Positions 19,374 through 29,108 of a stretch of 64,000 nt of DNA are shown piece after piece (position 1 is the first letter of the stretch; the number at the start of each line of letters is the position of its first letter). The notes beneath the pieces were generated by a model, which was given only the letters and a program-made list of their open reading frames with translations, was not told the origin of the DNA and made no database searches. This stretch comes from Pseudoalteromonas neustonica (GTDB lineage: Bacteria; Pseudomonadota; Gammaproteobacteria; Enterobacterales; Alteromonadaceae). Location: the NCBI RefSeq assembly GCF_001653135.1, contig NZ_BDDS01000002.1, forward strand, positions 372,001-436,000, read 5' to 3'. The position numbers were made by a program, and so were the translations under genes.

Positions 19374-20395
19374 GTAAAGTATCAACAACGGATATAAGCA
19401 GCTCAAGCACTGCGATAATTACCATAGAAAACATTTATTTATTGATTGGTATCATTGTAATGTTCTTAGTCGTACGCACGTTACAAGATAAAAACCACCC
19501 GAAAAGACTCACTACAGCACTATTTTGGTTTTTATTCGGAAGTAGTTTTTTATTTGGTGATTTGTCTATTGCCATATTAGGTGGAGCCACTACTTATTTA
19601 TTAGTTGGGGTGAGCGTAATATTAATTGCTCTTCTGGCAGGGTTTAATCTTGTTAGTATGGGCAGTTATAAACCTCTAACAGAGCGACAACAAACTGAGT
19701 CTGCCTCACGTCTTGGCAATAAGTTATTTATTCCTGCATTAATGATCCCCGTAATCACTGTATTACTTACAGTATCATTTGATGGGGTCGCTATAGGTGA
19801 TTATTACTTACTAGACCAACGCCATCTAACGCTAGCGTCTTTGACAGCAGCCTGTATTTTTGCACTTTTAATTGGCTGGAAAATTACAGGAGGTAACCCT
19901 GTTGAAGCGATCACTGAGTCTCGCCGACTGGTTGATTCAATTGGTTGGGCTGCTATTTTACCGCAAATGTTGGCCATGCTTGGCGGCGTATTTATTGTGG
20001 CGCAAACAGGCGATTCTATCAAAGAATTAGTCACTTTGTTTATTGCACCCGAAAATCGTTTTATGTTGGTGGTTTTGTATTGTGTTGGCATGGCATTATT
20101 TACCATGATAATGGGCAATGCATTTGCCGCATTTCCGGTGATGACCGCAGGTATTGCAATGCCATTCCTAATTGAAGGTCACGGCGCTAACCCTGCACCA
20201 TTAGTAGCAATTGGTATGTACAGTGGTTACTGCGGCACGTTAATGACGCCCATGGCAGCAAACTTTAATATTATCCCTGCTGCATTGCTCGACTTAAAAG
20301 ACAAATACCATGTTATAAAGGTGCAAATACCCACTGCACTGACCTTGTTAACTGTTAATATTATTTTAATGTATATGGTGATTTTTAATGACTAA
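19370..20395 (+). CDS. DUF979 membrane protein
   Basis: The 341-residue polytopic inner-membrane protein has roughly nine or ten hydrophobic segments. Conserved-looking motifs are MLAMLGGVFIVAQTGDSIK, MGNAFAAFPVMTAGIAMPFL and YSGYCGTLMTPMAANFNIIP. The latter resembles permease-type re-entrant regions. It is fused by a 4-base overlap to the DUF969 gene and by an 8-base overlap to pcp, so all are made from one message. It is probably the larger half of a two-component transporter; the substrate is inferred from neighbours only. Confidence 0.85.
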   Translation: MSKVSTTDISSSSTAIITIENIYLLIGIIVMFLVVRTLQDKNHPKRLTTALFWFLFGSSFLFGDLSIAILGGATTYLLVGVSVILIALLAGFNLVSMGSYKPLTERQQTESASRLGNKLFIPALMIPVITVLLTVSFDGVAIGDYYLLDQRHLTLASLTAACIFALLIGWKITGGNPVEAITESRRLVDSIGWAAILPQMLAMLGGVFIVAQTGDSIKELVTLFIAPENRFMLVVLYCVGMALFTMIMGNAFAAFPVMTAGIAMPFLIEGHGANPAPLVAIGMYSGYCGTLMTPMAANFNIIPAALLDLKDKYHVIKVQIPTALTLLTVNIILMYMVIFND

Positions 20396-21056
20396 ACTAA
20401 CATCGAGTATGCCGTGTGTGATTATCACCGGCTTTGAACCATTTGGTGGCGAATCAATTAATCCCTCATGGCAAGCTGTAAATAAACTAGGCGATGACTT
20501 AATTGCTAAGCATCGAGTGATTGCTTTAGAGCTACCGTGTGAATTTGACCGCTCATTAGATGTGCTTTACAAAGCGATAGAACAGCATCACCCCGTATTA
20601 GTGTTATGTGTTGGTCAAGCAGGTGGGCGTAGTGAAATAAGCATAGAGCGTATTGCCATTAATATTGATGATGCCCGCATTGCAGATAACGCCAACACTC
20701 AGCCTATTGATAAACCAGTGATTGAAGATGCTCCAGCGGCTTATTTTACAAACCTCCCCATTAAACGCATGCTCGTCGACTTACAAAAAAGTCATATCCC
20801 GGCTGCTATCTCTAATTCTGCAGGTACGTATGTCTGTAATCATGTTATGTATGGCTTATTACACTATATTGCAGAGTATGAACCGCAGCTCAAAGGCGGC
20901 TTTATTCATATACCGTATTTACCAAGCCAAGCGGTGCACCACCACGGTGCACCAAGTATGAGTGAAGATACCGTCATCAATGCTCTAAAAGTACTGATTA
21001 CGGCAGCGTTGAGTACAAAAAAAGACGTTAAGGTGGCCGCAGGCACTACACACTGA
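20388..21056 (+). CDS. pcp: pyroglutamyl-peptidase I (C15)
   Basis: The 222-residue cysteine peptidase removes N-terminal pyroglutamate from peptides. It shows ITGFEPFGGESINPSWQAV at the N-terminus, the region around E (IERIAINIDDARI), the nucleophile Cys in GTYVCNHVMYG and the catalytic His in the tail segment FIHIPYLP/QAVHHHG. The product, 5-oxoproline, is the substrate of PxpABC, which explains the operon logic: import, release and hydrolysis to glutamate. It is the last gene of the operon and its start lies within the DUF979 gene. Confidence 0.93.
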   Translation: MTKLTSSMPCVIITGFEPFGGESINPSWQAVNKLGDDLIAKHRVIALELPCEFDRSLDVLYKAIEQHHPVLVLCVGQAGGRSEISIERIAINIDDARIADNANTQPIDKPVIEDAPAAYFTNLPIKRMLVDLQKSHIPAAISNSAGTYVCNHVMYGLLHYIAEYEPQLKGGFIHIPYLPSQAVHHHGAPSMSEDTVINALKVLITAALSTKKDVKVAAGTTH

Positions 21057-21089
21057 TCATTGTGGTGCACTGCAGTTCATTGTGGTGCA
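21057..21089. repeat. 13-base direct repeat upstream of asnB
   Basis: TCATTGTGGTGCA is present at 21057-21069 and 21077-21089, 20 bases apart (about two helical turns). Position between pcp and asnB suggests a possible operator for asnB; nothing else supports this. Confidence 0.55.
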
Positions 21090-21210
21090 TAAATTATTCT
21101 TTAAATATTGTAAAAGCTATGTGACTTAGTTAATTGTTTCTGTTAAAACAAAGGTTAGCGCTTAGGAAAATGTACCTATGCTACACACATGATAGGAATG
21201 AGGAGTTACT

Positions 21211-22884
21211 ATGTGTTCAATTTTTGGTGTATTAGACATAAAGTCTGATGCCACACAATTGCGTAGTCAAGCAATTGAAATGTCAAAATTACTGCGTCAT
21301 CGCGGCCCTGATTGGTCAGGTGTCTATTCATCTGACAAAGCGATTTTAGTCCACGAGCGTTTAGCTATCGTAGGTGTATCTAGTGGAGCGCAGCCACTAT
21401 ATAACCCAGAGAAAACCCATATTCTTGCAGTGAACGGTGAAATTTATAATCATAAAGAACTCGCTGCTCAACTTGAAACTGACTTTACGTTTCAAACACA
21501 ATCAGATTGCGAGGTTATTCTTGCGCTATACAAACAAAAAGGCCCCGACTTTTTAGATGATTTAAACGGAATTTTTGCTTTTTGTTTATACGATGAAGAG
21601 CAAGACGCTTATTTAATTGGCCGTGATCACATTGGTATTATCCCGCTTTATACCGGCCATGATGAACATGGTAATTTTTATGTTGCCTCAGAGCTCAAAG
21701 CACTGTCACCTATTTGTAAACACATAGAAGAATTCCCTCCAGGGCATTTTTTATGGAGTAAAGATGGCGCGCTCACAGCTTATTACCAACGTGATTGGGA
21801 AACATTCGACGCAGTTAAAAATAATAGCGCAAAAGCAGAAGACGTAAAGGATGCGCTTGAAGCAGCCGTTAAGCGCCAATTAATGTGCGATGTACCATAC
21901 GGTGTTTTACTCTCAGGTGGATTAGACTCATCGGTGATCTCAGCCATAACTCAGCGATTTGCCGCAAAACGCATAGAAGACAACGACGAAAGTGATGCAT
22001 GGTGGCCAAAATTACATTCATTCTCTGTTGGTCTTGAAGGATCACCAGATTTAGCGGCTGCACAAAAAGTAGCTGATATGATTGGCACAGTGCATCACCC
22101 TATTCACTTTACAATTCAAGAAGGGATAGATGCATTAAAAGAGGTTATTTACCATATTGAAACCTACGACGTAACAACTATACGCGCTTCGACGCCTATG
22201 TATTTAATGGCACGTCAAATAAAAGCAATGGGTATTAAAATGGTACTTTCAGGTGAAGGGGCCGATGAACTATTTGGTGGCTATTTATACTTCCATAAAG
22301 CACCTAATGCGCAAGAATTTCATGAAGAGCTAAATCGTAAAGTATCTAAACTGCATATGTTTGATTGCCTACGTGCTAATAAATCAATGGCAGCTTGGGG
22401 CGTAGAAGCGCGCGTGCCATTTCTTGATAAAGAATTTGTTGATGTAGCCATGCGAATAAACCCAGAAGCCAAAATGTGTGGCAATGGCAAAATCGAAAAA
22501 CATATTTTACGTGAAGGTTTTGAAGGTTATTTACCTGACGAAGTACTATGGCGTCAAAAGGAACAATTCTCTGACGGTGTAGGCTATAACTGGATTGATA
22601 CCTTAAAAGAGTTTGTTGCTGAGCAAGTGAGCGATCAAGACTTAGCGAATGCTAAGTTTAAATATCCAATAAATACCCCTGATTCTAAAGAAGCCTATTT
22701 TTACCGGACTATCTTTGAATCACATTTTCCGGGAGACGCAGCCGCTAAGTGTGTGCCTCATGGTAAATCAGTGGCCTGCTCTACGCCTGAAGCGCTAGCA
22801 TGGGATGCTTCATTTCAAAATAATGCAGATCCATCAGGACGAGCTGCGGGTATACATAACGACGCCTACACGCAAAAAAGCTAG
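21211..22884 (+). CDS. asnB: asparagine synthase B, glutamine-hydrolysing
   Basis: The 557-residue cytoplasmic enzyme converts aspartate, glutamine and ATP to asparagine. Cys2 (MCSIFGVLD) is the glutaminase nucleophile. NGEIYNH is at about 75-81 and the pyrophosphate loop LSGGLDSS at 234-241. Later come LSGEGADELFGGYLYFHKAP and EARVPFLDKEFVDVA. Length matches E. coli AsnB closely. The start is preceded by AATGAGGAG, a good ribosome-binding site. It is monocistronic, with a palindrome rather than a T-tailed terminator after it. Confidence 0.96.
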   Translation: MCSIFGVLDIKSDATQLRSQAIEMSKLLRHRGPDWSGVYSSDKAILVHERLAIVGVSSGAQPLYNPEKTHILAVNGEIYNHKELAAQLETDFTFQTQSDCEVILALYKQKGPDFLDDLNGIFAFCLYDEEQDAYLIGRDHIGIIPLYTGHDEHGNFYVASELKALSPICKHIEEFPPGHFLWSKDGALTAYYQRDWETFDAVKNNSAKAEDVKDALEAAVKRQLMCDVPYGVLLSGGLDSSVISAITQRFAAKRIEDNDESDAWWPKLHSFSVGLEGSPDLAAAQKVADMIGTVHHPIHFTIQEGIDALKEVIYHIETYDVTTIRASTPMYLMARQIKAMGIKMVLSGEGADELFGGYLYFHKAPNAQEFHEELNRKVSKLHMFDCLRANKSMAAWGVEARVPFLDKEFVDVAMRINPEAKMCGNGKIEKHILREGFEGYLPDEVLWRQKEQFSDGVGYNWIDTLKEFVAEQVSDQDLANAKFKYPINTPDSKEAYFYRTIFESHFPGDAAAKCVPHGKSVACSTPEALAWDASFQNNADPSGRAAGIHNDAYTQKS

Positions 22885-22885
22885 G

Positions 22886-22929
22886 TATATACCCAAATCA
22901 CCTCAAGATGTGAGGTGGTTTGAGTATAT
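22886..22929. repeat. long palindromic repeat, possibly a dispersed REP-like unit
   Basis: TATATACCCAAATCACCTCA (22886-22905) pairs with 22911-22930 (TGAGGTGGTTTGAGTATATT) apart from G-U pairs and one end mismatch, around the loop AGATG. There is no T-tract. Similar CCCAAAT...CAAGATG palindromes are, from memory, dispersed in Pseudoalteromonas and related genomes; only one copy is seen here. It may also protect or terminate the asnB transcript. Confidence 0.6.
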
Positions 22930-23007
22930 TGTTTCCGACTTAATTTAAGTTGAACTCTGGTAATGTCCCCACTTGCCATAGTTCAACTTAACTAAAACAA
23001 TAACTTT

Positions 23008-23484
23008 TTATGCGATAGAAGCAACGCACAACAAACGTGTTTTTTCACCCGCACTAAATGAAACATCATCACCTACTTTTTTATTCAATAGGGCTTTACC
23101 AAGCGGCGATAATGGTGTGAGAACATAAACAGAAATGCTTTTAATCGTCACTTTTAAGCCACCTGAATAAGGCCCGATAAAATACCAATTAAGTACATCA
23201 TCTTCATCACTTAAGCATACTAAAGACCCTATTGTCACCTTCGTCGATGAGGGTTCTTTAAAGGCTTTTTCGAATGCTTTAATACTCATATGGCATTCAT
23301 TCACACGCTGCGCTTGCCCTTGCGCTAAATACGCTGCTTCAAGCCCTAGCGTATCATATTTGTTTTCTGCAACATTTTCTTCGTGAGTGGCAGTATCGTG
23401 AGCCGTTTTAGCCGCGGCTTGTGCTGTGGTTAATTGCGCTTCAAGAGCAAAACGTAGGTGTTCTATAACATGGGCTTTATTCAT
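23008..23484 (-). CDS. GreA/GreB family elongation factor-like protein
   Basis: The 158-residue protein has an N-terminal helical hairpin (about 1-75) with acidic residues in EENVAEN where Gre factors carry their catalytic tip. The C-terminal domain ends with VYVLTPLSPLGKALLNKKVGDDVSF, the FKBP-like fold signature of GreA/GreB. Canonical Gre proteins rescue backtracked RNA polymerase by stimulating transcript cleavage. This one is divergent from GreA and GreB and could instead be a regulator of the Rnk/Gfh type. ATG 23484 is the only reasonable start. It is isolated, with no operon partner. Confidence 0.82.
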   Translation of the reverse strand: MNKAHVIEHLRFALEAQLTTAQAAAKTAHDTATHEENVAENKYDTLGLEAAYLAQGQAQRVNECHMSIKAFEKAFKEPSSTKVTIGSLVCLSDEDDVLNWYFIGPYSGGLKVTIKSISVYVLTPLSPLGKALLNKKVGDDVSFSAGEKTRLLCVASIA

Positions 23485-23727
23485 AGTCTGTGTTCATACG
23501 TGCTATAAAAATCAATAATATCTCTATTTTAACGTGCTTTGAGTGCGTTGTAACTGAATTGACAAAAATGACTGATACCTTACCTAGTTGTATCGAAATA
23601 GCACCGTTAGTGATATTCGTAGATTAAGTAAATTATTGGTTGATATCTTTTAGGGGTATTTATTACATGATTTAAGTAACCAAAATCAATATGATACTAA
23701 ACGAAAGAGGCTTAAGCAGATAAAATA

Positions 23728-23753
23728 ATTAAGCACTGCACACAGTGCTTAAT
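23728..23753 (-). terminator. intrinsic terminator of the DUF2987-like/Bax-like operon
   Basis: ATTAAGCACTG (23728-23738) pairs with CAGTGCTTAAT (23743-23753); on the minus strand it is followed by TATTTTATC. Confidence 0.75.
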
Positions 23754-23760
23754 AAAATAG

Positions 23761-24432
23761 TTAATTGGCTATCCAAGGAGTGACTCTAACAAGCGTTGCG
23801 GTGATATTAAACGCTGTTTTATCGCCTTCCCACTCGTCAGAGATAGCGACATGGCAAACCACACCTTCACATGTAAAGGCAGGATCAGCAACTACGATAG
23901 GTTCTGCAAACGTCAACACAACACCTTTTTGTTCCGGTAATAAAAAGCTCATTAATTTACTAATGAAAAAACCTGACAAGTTAGATAGTAATTCATCAAA
24001 CTCTTGATCAAGTTGATAAAGATGCTTTTTATTTAAATAGCTTGCGTTAAATTCACGCGCTTCTATTTGTAATTTTAATTGGCAATCATGATTGTCATTT
24101 TGTGGTTCAATGACAACGACCGCTTTATCAGAATCTAGTTGTTTATCAAACGGTAATAGCATTTGAGCTTGATCGGTGTAGTTTAACGGGAACTCCTGTC
24201 GCTCAGTAATAATACGCCCAGTTTTAATTAAACAGGCATCATTTGTTGCAATGTCTGTGATATAGAAATTAACTTGCGCAAACTGAAAGTCCCCTTTGTT
24301 TACCACTTTTAAACGGTCATAAAAGCCATCATAAGAAACAACAAACTCTTTGGCGTGAATACTAAAAGTACCTAACAGCATGAATGTAATAATAATATAA
24401 CGGGGAAGGCTGAACATTAACTTATTCATCAA
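23761..24432 (-). CDS. DUF2987-like exported protein
   Basis: The 223-residue protein has an N-terminal signal peptide (hydrophobic segment about 11-26 ending SIHAKEF), so it is periplasmic or outer-membrane associated. The segment VSYDGFYDRLKVVNKGDFQF resembles the start of DUF2987 proteins, whose function is unknown. Four cysteines in the mature part (in NDACLIK, HDCQLK, FTCEGVVCHV) could form disulfides. It overlaps the Bax-like gene by 11 bases and is co-translated with it, pointing to a cell-envelope role. Two adjacent ATG codons could serve as start. Confidence 0.65.
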   Translation of the reverse strand: MMNKLMFSLPRYIIITFMLLGTFSIHAKEFVVSYDGFYDRLKVVNKGDFQFAQVNFYITDIATNDACLIKTGRIITERQEFPLNYTDQAQMLLPFDKQLDSDKAVVVIEPQNDNHDCQLKLQIEAREFNASYLNKKHLYQLDQEFDELLSNLSGFFISKLMSFLLPEQKGVVLTFAEPIVVADPAFTCEGVVCHVAISDEWEGDKTAFNITATLVRVTPWIAN

Positions 24433-25231
24433 AATACGCTCGGTTTTGGTTTATCATTTGGTTTAATTCCTCAATGTATGCTTCTCTTCGTTCTGAATAC
24501 GATATTAAACCATAGGTTAACTTTGTTGCAGATACAGGTTTTTGTTGGCGACGTAAATCAGCACGAATCGAGCGTAATTCTTTATATGCACCATGCGTGT
24601 TAATATTTTTAAAATATGAGTTTACCGCTGCACGAACTGATTTAAATGCTGCAACTTCATGTTTTGCTTCGGCATTACGTCTATTTGGTACCATGCCACA
24701 GCCTTTACTGTAACACCACTGGCCAAAAAAATTCAATCCAATACGGGCAAATCGTGATGTTCCCCACGCAGATTCGTTGGCTGCCTGCATTAGTGCCAAT
24801 TCTTTTGGAATAATATCAACACGGCGTAAGGCTTGATTTAAAGACAAACTATTAATCGTGTCAGGCAATTTATAGCTATTTAAAATTGCTTTTACTTGCT
24901 TGGTTTGTTTCTCATTAAGGGGCTCATCGTATTGCAACATCATTAACGCAATTTCTAATGTTGCGCGTTGCTGGCGAATTTTTTTATTTTCAGCCTCAAT
25001 ATGTGGGCGAATAAAGTCGAAAAAAGCATGCTTTTTTTCTTTCACATCAGTGAAGCTGTCAAACTTAGGTAATTTTACCGAATGCAATGGCTTTTCTATT
25101 TTCTTAACAACAGGTTTTTTTTCTGCTGTCGTTTGTGGTTCGCTTAGCGAAGTTGGACGTTGTATAAATGGGTAACTTAATGCCCAGATAAAAAAGAGGC
25201 TCATTAGAAAACGAAAAACGTATTTAAGCAT
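24422..25231 (-). CDS. Bax-like glucosaminidase domain protein
   Basis: The 269-residue protein has an N-terminal membrane anchor or signal (about 8-24) and a C-terminal glucosaminidase (N-acetylmuramoyl hydrolase) domain. That domain has the catalytic-Glu segment MQAANESAWGTSRFAR and the following NFFGQWCYSKGCG, as in E. coli Bax. It probably cleaves peptidoglycan glycan strands in the periplasm. It is the first gene of a two-gene operon with the DUF2987-like gene. Length is about that of E. coli Bax. Confidence 0.85.
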   Translation of the reverse strand: MLKYVFRFLMSLFFIWALSYPFIQRPTSLSEPQTTAEKKPVVKKIEKPLHSVKLPKFDSFTDVKEKKHAFFDFIRPHIEAENKKIRQQRATLEIALMMLQYDEPLNEKQTKQVKAILNSYKLPDTINSLSLNQALRRVDIIPKELALMQAANESAWGTSRFARIGLNFFGQWCYSKGCGMVPNRRNAEAKHEVAAFKSVRAAVNSYFKNINTHGAYKELRSIRADLRRQQKPVSATKLTYGLISYSERREAYIEELNQMINQNRAYFDE

Positions 25232-25400
25232 GTATCATCTCAAAAAAACTAGCAGTTATGCATGGTAAATACACATGCACTCGACAAATCATTATACCTA
25301 AGCATCTAAATAAAGGCGAATTAACACAATTGTTATAATTCAAAAATTTCAGCTACAATTCGCTCATCAAACGTGTAAGTTATTATTAGGTATTGAATTC

Positions 25401-26690
25401 ATGAATTTAGACTGGCAAAAGCGTATTATTGATCAGCAAAAAAATCGACCAAATGATAACCGCTCGCCTTGGCAAGTTGATCGCTCTCGTATTATCCATG
25501 CAGCTGCATTTAGGCGCTTACAAGCTAAAACGCAAATAATGGGGATTGGCTTAAACGATTTTTATCGTACCCGCCTTACACATTCTTTGGAAGTTGCGCA
25601 AATAGGCAGCGGTTTGCTGCGTCATTTAAAAAATCAACATACAGATTTTCATCATTTCCCCACGACCAGTTTACTAGAGACCCTTTGCTTAGCACATGAT
25701 ATTGGTCACCCCCCCTTTGGCCATGGTGGTGAAATAGCGCTTAATTATATGATGCGTGATCACGGGGGCTTTGAAGGCAATGCACAAACGTTGCGTATAG
25801 TTGCTAAGTTAGAGCCATACAGTAATGGCCACGGTATGAACTTGACTCGCCGCACTTTACTCGGGTTCATCAAGTACCCAGCACTCATTGATGATTTATG
25901 GCATACAATCCCTTCGCACTCCACTAGTCAGCGATTTATTAAGGCCGATGATTGGCGCCCTGCTAAAGGCTTATACAGCGACGATAAAGAAATTCTACAT
26001 TGGATAAAAGCCCCGCTATCAGTTCATGACCAAACGCTTTTAGCTAGCCACAAAAAAGTTGATAACTATCGTTCTAAAACTAATTATAAATCCCTTGATG
26101 CAGCGATTATGGAACTTGCAGATGATATTGCCTACGCAGTACACGACTTAGAAGATGCGATCGCAACACACACTCTGACTTTAACCGATTGGCAAAATCA
26201 CGCCGTTCCTGCACTAACAGCCATTGACTCACCTTGGTTAAAAAGCAATTTAGCTTCGATAACTCAGCGCCTGTTTTCACCGTTTGATTATGAGCGTAAA
26301 GATGCCATAGGCGAACTGGTTAATACGTTTATTATTCATGCCCATTTAACAGAGCAAAACAGTGTGTTTGAATGCCCAATTTTACAAGCTGGTGTAGAGT
26401 TACCAGATCAATATGCTGGTGCACTTCAGGTACTAAAGCAATTTGTGTTTAATCAGCTAATTCGAGAGCCACATATGCAACAGATTGAATTTAAAGGCCA
26501 AAACTTACTAATTGAGCTATTTAATGCCTTTGCAAGTGATCCTTTACGGTTATTGCCGATAACTACACAGCATATTTACTTACAAGCAAGTAAACAAAAT
26601 CAAGGCATGCGAGTTATTTGTGATTACTTGTCTGGCATGAGTGATGAGTATGCGTATAAAACATACGAGCGACTTTTCTCACCAATTTAA
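25401..26690 (+). CDS. dgt: dGTP triphosphohydrolase, anti-phage dGTPase type
   Basis: The 429-residue HD-domain enzyme has H61 in RLTHSLEVAQIG, H99-D100 in LAHDIGHPPFGHGGE and a later ADDIAYAVHDLED supplying the second catalytic Asp. It hydrolyses dGTP (possibly other dNTPs) to the nucleoside and triphosphate. Close relatives in marine gammaproteobacteria have been named anti-phage dGTPases because dNTP depletion blocks phage DNA synthesis (established for some members; assignment here is by resemblance). No other defence gene is adjacent. A shared convergent terminator follows. Confidence 0.88.
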   Translation: MNLDWQKRIIDQQKNRPNDNRSPWQVDRSRIIHAAAFRRLQAKTQIMGIGLNDFYRTRLTHSLEVAQIGSGLLRHLKNQHTDFHHFPTTSLLETLCLAHDIGHPPFGHGGEIALNYMMRDHGGFEGNAQTLRIVAKLEPYSNGHGMNLTRRTLLGFIKYPALIDDLWHTIPSHSTSQRFIKADDWRPAKGLYSDDKEILHWIKAPLSVHDQTLLASHKKVDNYRSKTNYKSLDAAIMELADDIAYAVHDLEDAIATHTLTLTDWQNHAVPALTAIDSPWLKSNLASITQRLFSPFDYERKDAIGELVNTFIIHAHLTEQNSVFECPILQAGVELPDQYAGALQVLKQFVFNQLIREPHMQQIEFKGQNLLIELFNAFASDPLRLLPITTQHIYLQASKQNQGMRVICDYLSGMSDEYAYKTYERLFSPI

Positions 26691-26700
26691 GTTTTTAAAT

Positions 26701-26733
26701 AAAAAAAGCCACTTACGACAAGTGGCTTTTATA
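26701..26733. terminator. bidirectional terminator between dgt and the prolyl oligopeptidase gene
   Basis: AAAAGCCACTT (26704-26714) pairs perfectly with AAGTGGCTTTT (26720-26730), with A and T tracts on either side, serving two convergent genes. Confidence 0.9.
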
Positions 26734-26752
26734 CTTATTTATTTTATAACGA

Positions 26753-28909
26753 TTAAAGTGATTTAATGCCCATATTATAAAGGGTAAAACCATAGATATC
26801 TGCGTATTGATCAATGATTTTACTCGTTGGCGTGCCCGCACCATGACCTGCATTCGTTTCAATGCGGATAAAGTATGGATTTGCACCTGCGCCTTTTGCT
26901 TGTAATTCTGCCGCAAATTTGTATGAATGCGCAGGAACAACACGGTCATCATGATCGCCTGTGGTGATCATCGTAGCTGGGTATTTTACACCCGCTTTAA
27001 CATTATGAACTGGCGAATAACCATGAAGGTAGTCGAACATTTCTTTACTTTGCTCACTTGTACCGTAGTCGTAAGCCCAACCAGCACCTGCAGTAAATGT
27101 ATGGTAACGTAACATATCAAGCACGCCTACCGCCGGTAACGCAACTTTAAATAATTCAGGGCGCTGAGTCATAACAGCACCGACTAACAAGCCACCGTTT
27201 GAGCCACCACGAACAGCTAAATAGTCACTTGATGTGTATTTTTTCTCGTTAAGGTATTCAGCTGCAGCAATGAAGTCATCAAACACATTTTGCTTTTTCA
27301 GTTGCGTACCAGCGTCATGCCACTGCTTACCATATTCACCACCGCCACGGATATTTGCAACGGCGTAAACACCACCTTGCTCAAGCCATGCGGCTACAGT
27401 AGAACTAAAGCTTGGTGTTAAGCTTGCGTTAAAGCCACCATACCCGTACAAAATTGTTGGGTTAGTACCATCAAGTTTTACATCTTTTTTGTACGATATA
27501 ATCATCGGTACTTTCGTGCCATCTTTTGATGTATAAAAAACTTGCTCTGACGTGTATTGCGCAGAGTCAAATTTTGCACCCGATTTACGATATACGTCAG
27601 ATTGTCCTGTATTTACGTCAAACGAATAGGTATTTCCTGGTGTCGTATAATTTGCAAAAGAATAATATAAGGTACTGCTCTCTTTTTTACCACCAAAGCC
27701 ACGAGCTGTACCAACACCCGGTAGGCTAATTTCACGTACCAACTTACCTGCTTTATCAAATTGTTTAACTTTTGAAATTGCATCTACCATGTATTTTGCA
27801 AAGAAAAAATCGCCGCCTTTTGACATACTTAAAACGTTGTCAGTTTCAGGGATAAGATCTTGCCAGTTTTCAGGTGTTGGGTTTGCAGCATCAACAGTAA
27901 CTACTTTTTTGTTTGGCGCATTAAGATTAGTCACCAAATATAGTTTGCTACCGTCATTATCAAACACGTATGTATCTGAATCAGTGTGCCCTAATATCGT
28001 TACGAGTTTACTGTCAGGTTTTGTTAAATCTTTAATAAACAGTTTATTACCAGATGTTGATACACTGGCTGATATCACTAAATATTTATTATCTCGTGTT
28101 ACTGATGCGCCAATGTAACGGTGTTTCTCGTTATCTGTACCACCAAAAATAAGTTCGTCTGCTGTTTGCGCAGTACCTAACTTATGATAGTAAACTTTAT
28201 GTTGATCAGTCTTTGCTGATAACTCACTGCCTTTTGGTTTATCGTAGCTTGAGTAATAGAAACCATCGTTACCAACCCACGAAATACCGCTAAATTTAAC
28301 ATCGATTAGCGCGCTTTCAATTTGTTCTTTTGTTTGGGTATTAATAATAATAACTTTGCGCCAATCACTGCCACCTTCCGAGATCTGATAAGCCGCTAAT
28401 GAACCATCTTCAGAAAAAGTTAAGCCAGACATTGAAGTCGTACCATCTTCACTGAATTTATTCGGATCTAAAAATACCTCAGCATCACTTTCACCTTTAC
28501 TGCGATAAAGGACATATTGATTTTGTAAGCCATCATTTTTATAAAAATACGTGTAATCGCCTTCGATAAAAGGGGCCGTCACTTTTTCATAATTCATTAA
28601 TTTTTCAAGGCTGGCTTTTAATTTGTCGCGGTATGGAATATTTTCAAGATACGAAAAAGTAAGGTTATTTTGTGTTTTAACCCAATCAGCCGTGTCACTG
28701 CTCATATCATCTTCTAACCAGCGGTAAGGGTCAGCCACTTTTTGATCAAAATAAACATCAACTACTTCACCCTTTTTCGTCTCAGGGTAAGTAACACTTT
28801 GTGCCTTTTGATCTTTGACCTGCGTATTTGTTGTCGCAGAACTTGATGTGTTGTCAGAACAACCACTGAGCGCAACAAGCACGGCGCAAGCTAAAACTTT
28901 TTTTAACAT
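26753..28909 (-). CDS. lipoprotein prolyl oligopeptidase, peptidase S9A
   Basis: The start is ATG 28909 (718 residues), because it begins a lipoprotein signal [20 protein letters not shown] with lipobox cysteine 17; an upstream ATG at 28951 would bury this signal. The N-terminal beta-propeller (about 110-460) is followed by the alpha/beta-hydrolase domain with catalytic Ser570 (RGGSNGGL), Asp655 (GDHDDRV) and His689 (NAGHG). It cleaves short peptides after proline, probably in the periplasm anchored to a membrane. It is monocistronic. Confidence 0.93.
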   Translation of the reverse strand: MLKKVLACAVLVALSGCSDNTSSSATTNTQVKDQKAQSVTYPETKKGEVVDVYFDQKVADPYRWLEDDMSSDTADWVKTQNNLTFSYLENIPYRDKLKASLEKLMNYEKVTAPFIEGDYTYFYKNDGLQNQYVLYRSKGESDAEVFLDPNKFSEDGTTSMSGLTFSEDGSLAAYQISEGGSDWRKVIIINTQTKEQIESALIDVKFSGISWVGNDGFYYSSYDKPKGSELSAKTDQHKVYYHKLGTAQTADELIFGGTDNEKHRYIGASVTRDNKYLVISASVSTSGNKLFIKDLTKPDSKLVTILGHTDSDTYVFDNDGSKLYLVTNLNAPNKKVVTVDAANPTPENWQDLIPETDNVLSMSKGGDFFFAKYMVDAISKVKQFDKAGKLVREISLPGVGTARGFGGKKESSTLYYSFANYTTPGNTYSFDVNTGQSDVYRKSGAKFDSAQYTSEQVFYTSKDGTKVPMIISYKKDVKLDGTNPTILYGYGGFNASLTPSFSSTVAAWLEQGGVYAVANIRGGGEYGKQWHDAGTQLKKQNVFDDFIAAAEYLNEKKYTSSDYLAVRGGSNGGLLVGAVMTQRPELFKVALPAVGVLDMLRYHTFTAGAGWAYDYGTSEQSKEMFDYLHGYSPVHNVKAGVKYPATMITTGDHDDRVVPAHSYKFAAELQAKGAGANPYFIRIETNAGHGAGTPTSKIIDQYADIYGFTLYNMGIKSL

Positions 28910-29108
28910 CGTATTATTTCTTATAGGACAATTTATTAGATCGAGTAACATATTTCCTTAGTGCCTCCTTGTCTAGCGTAATGCGACTAATAAAAGGCTA
29001 GACTGTAAATATATGTAAACCTATAACGGACATTTAGATGGACTTGTTTGCACTTTTAGTGCCATTGCGTTAACAATAAACACTTCACTTGAAGCTGGTA
29101 TAAATATA

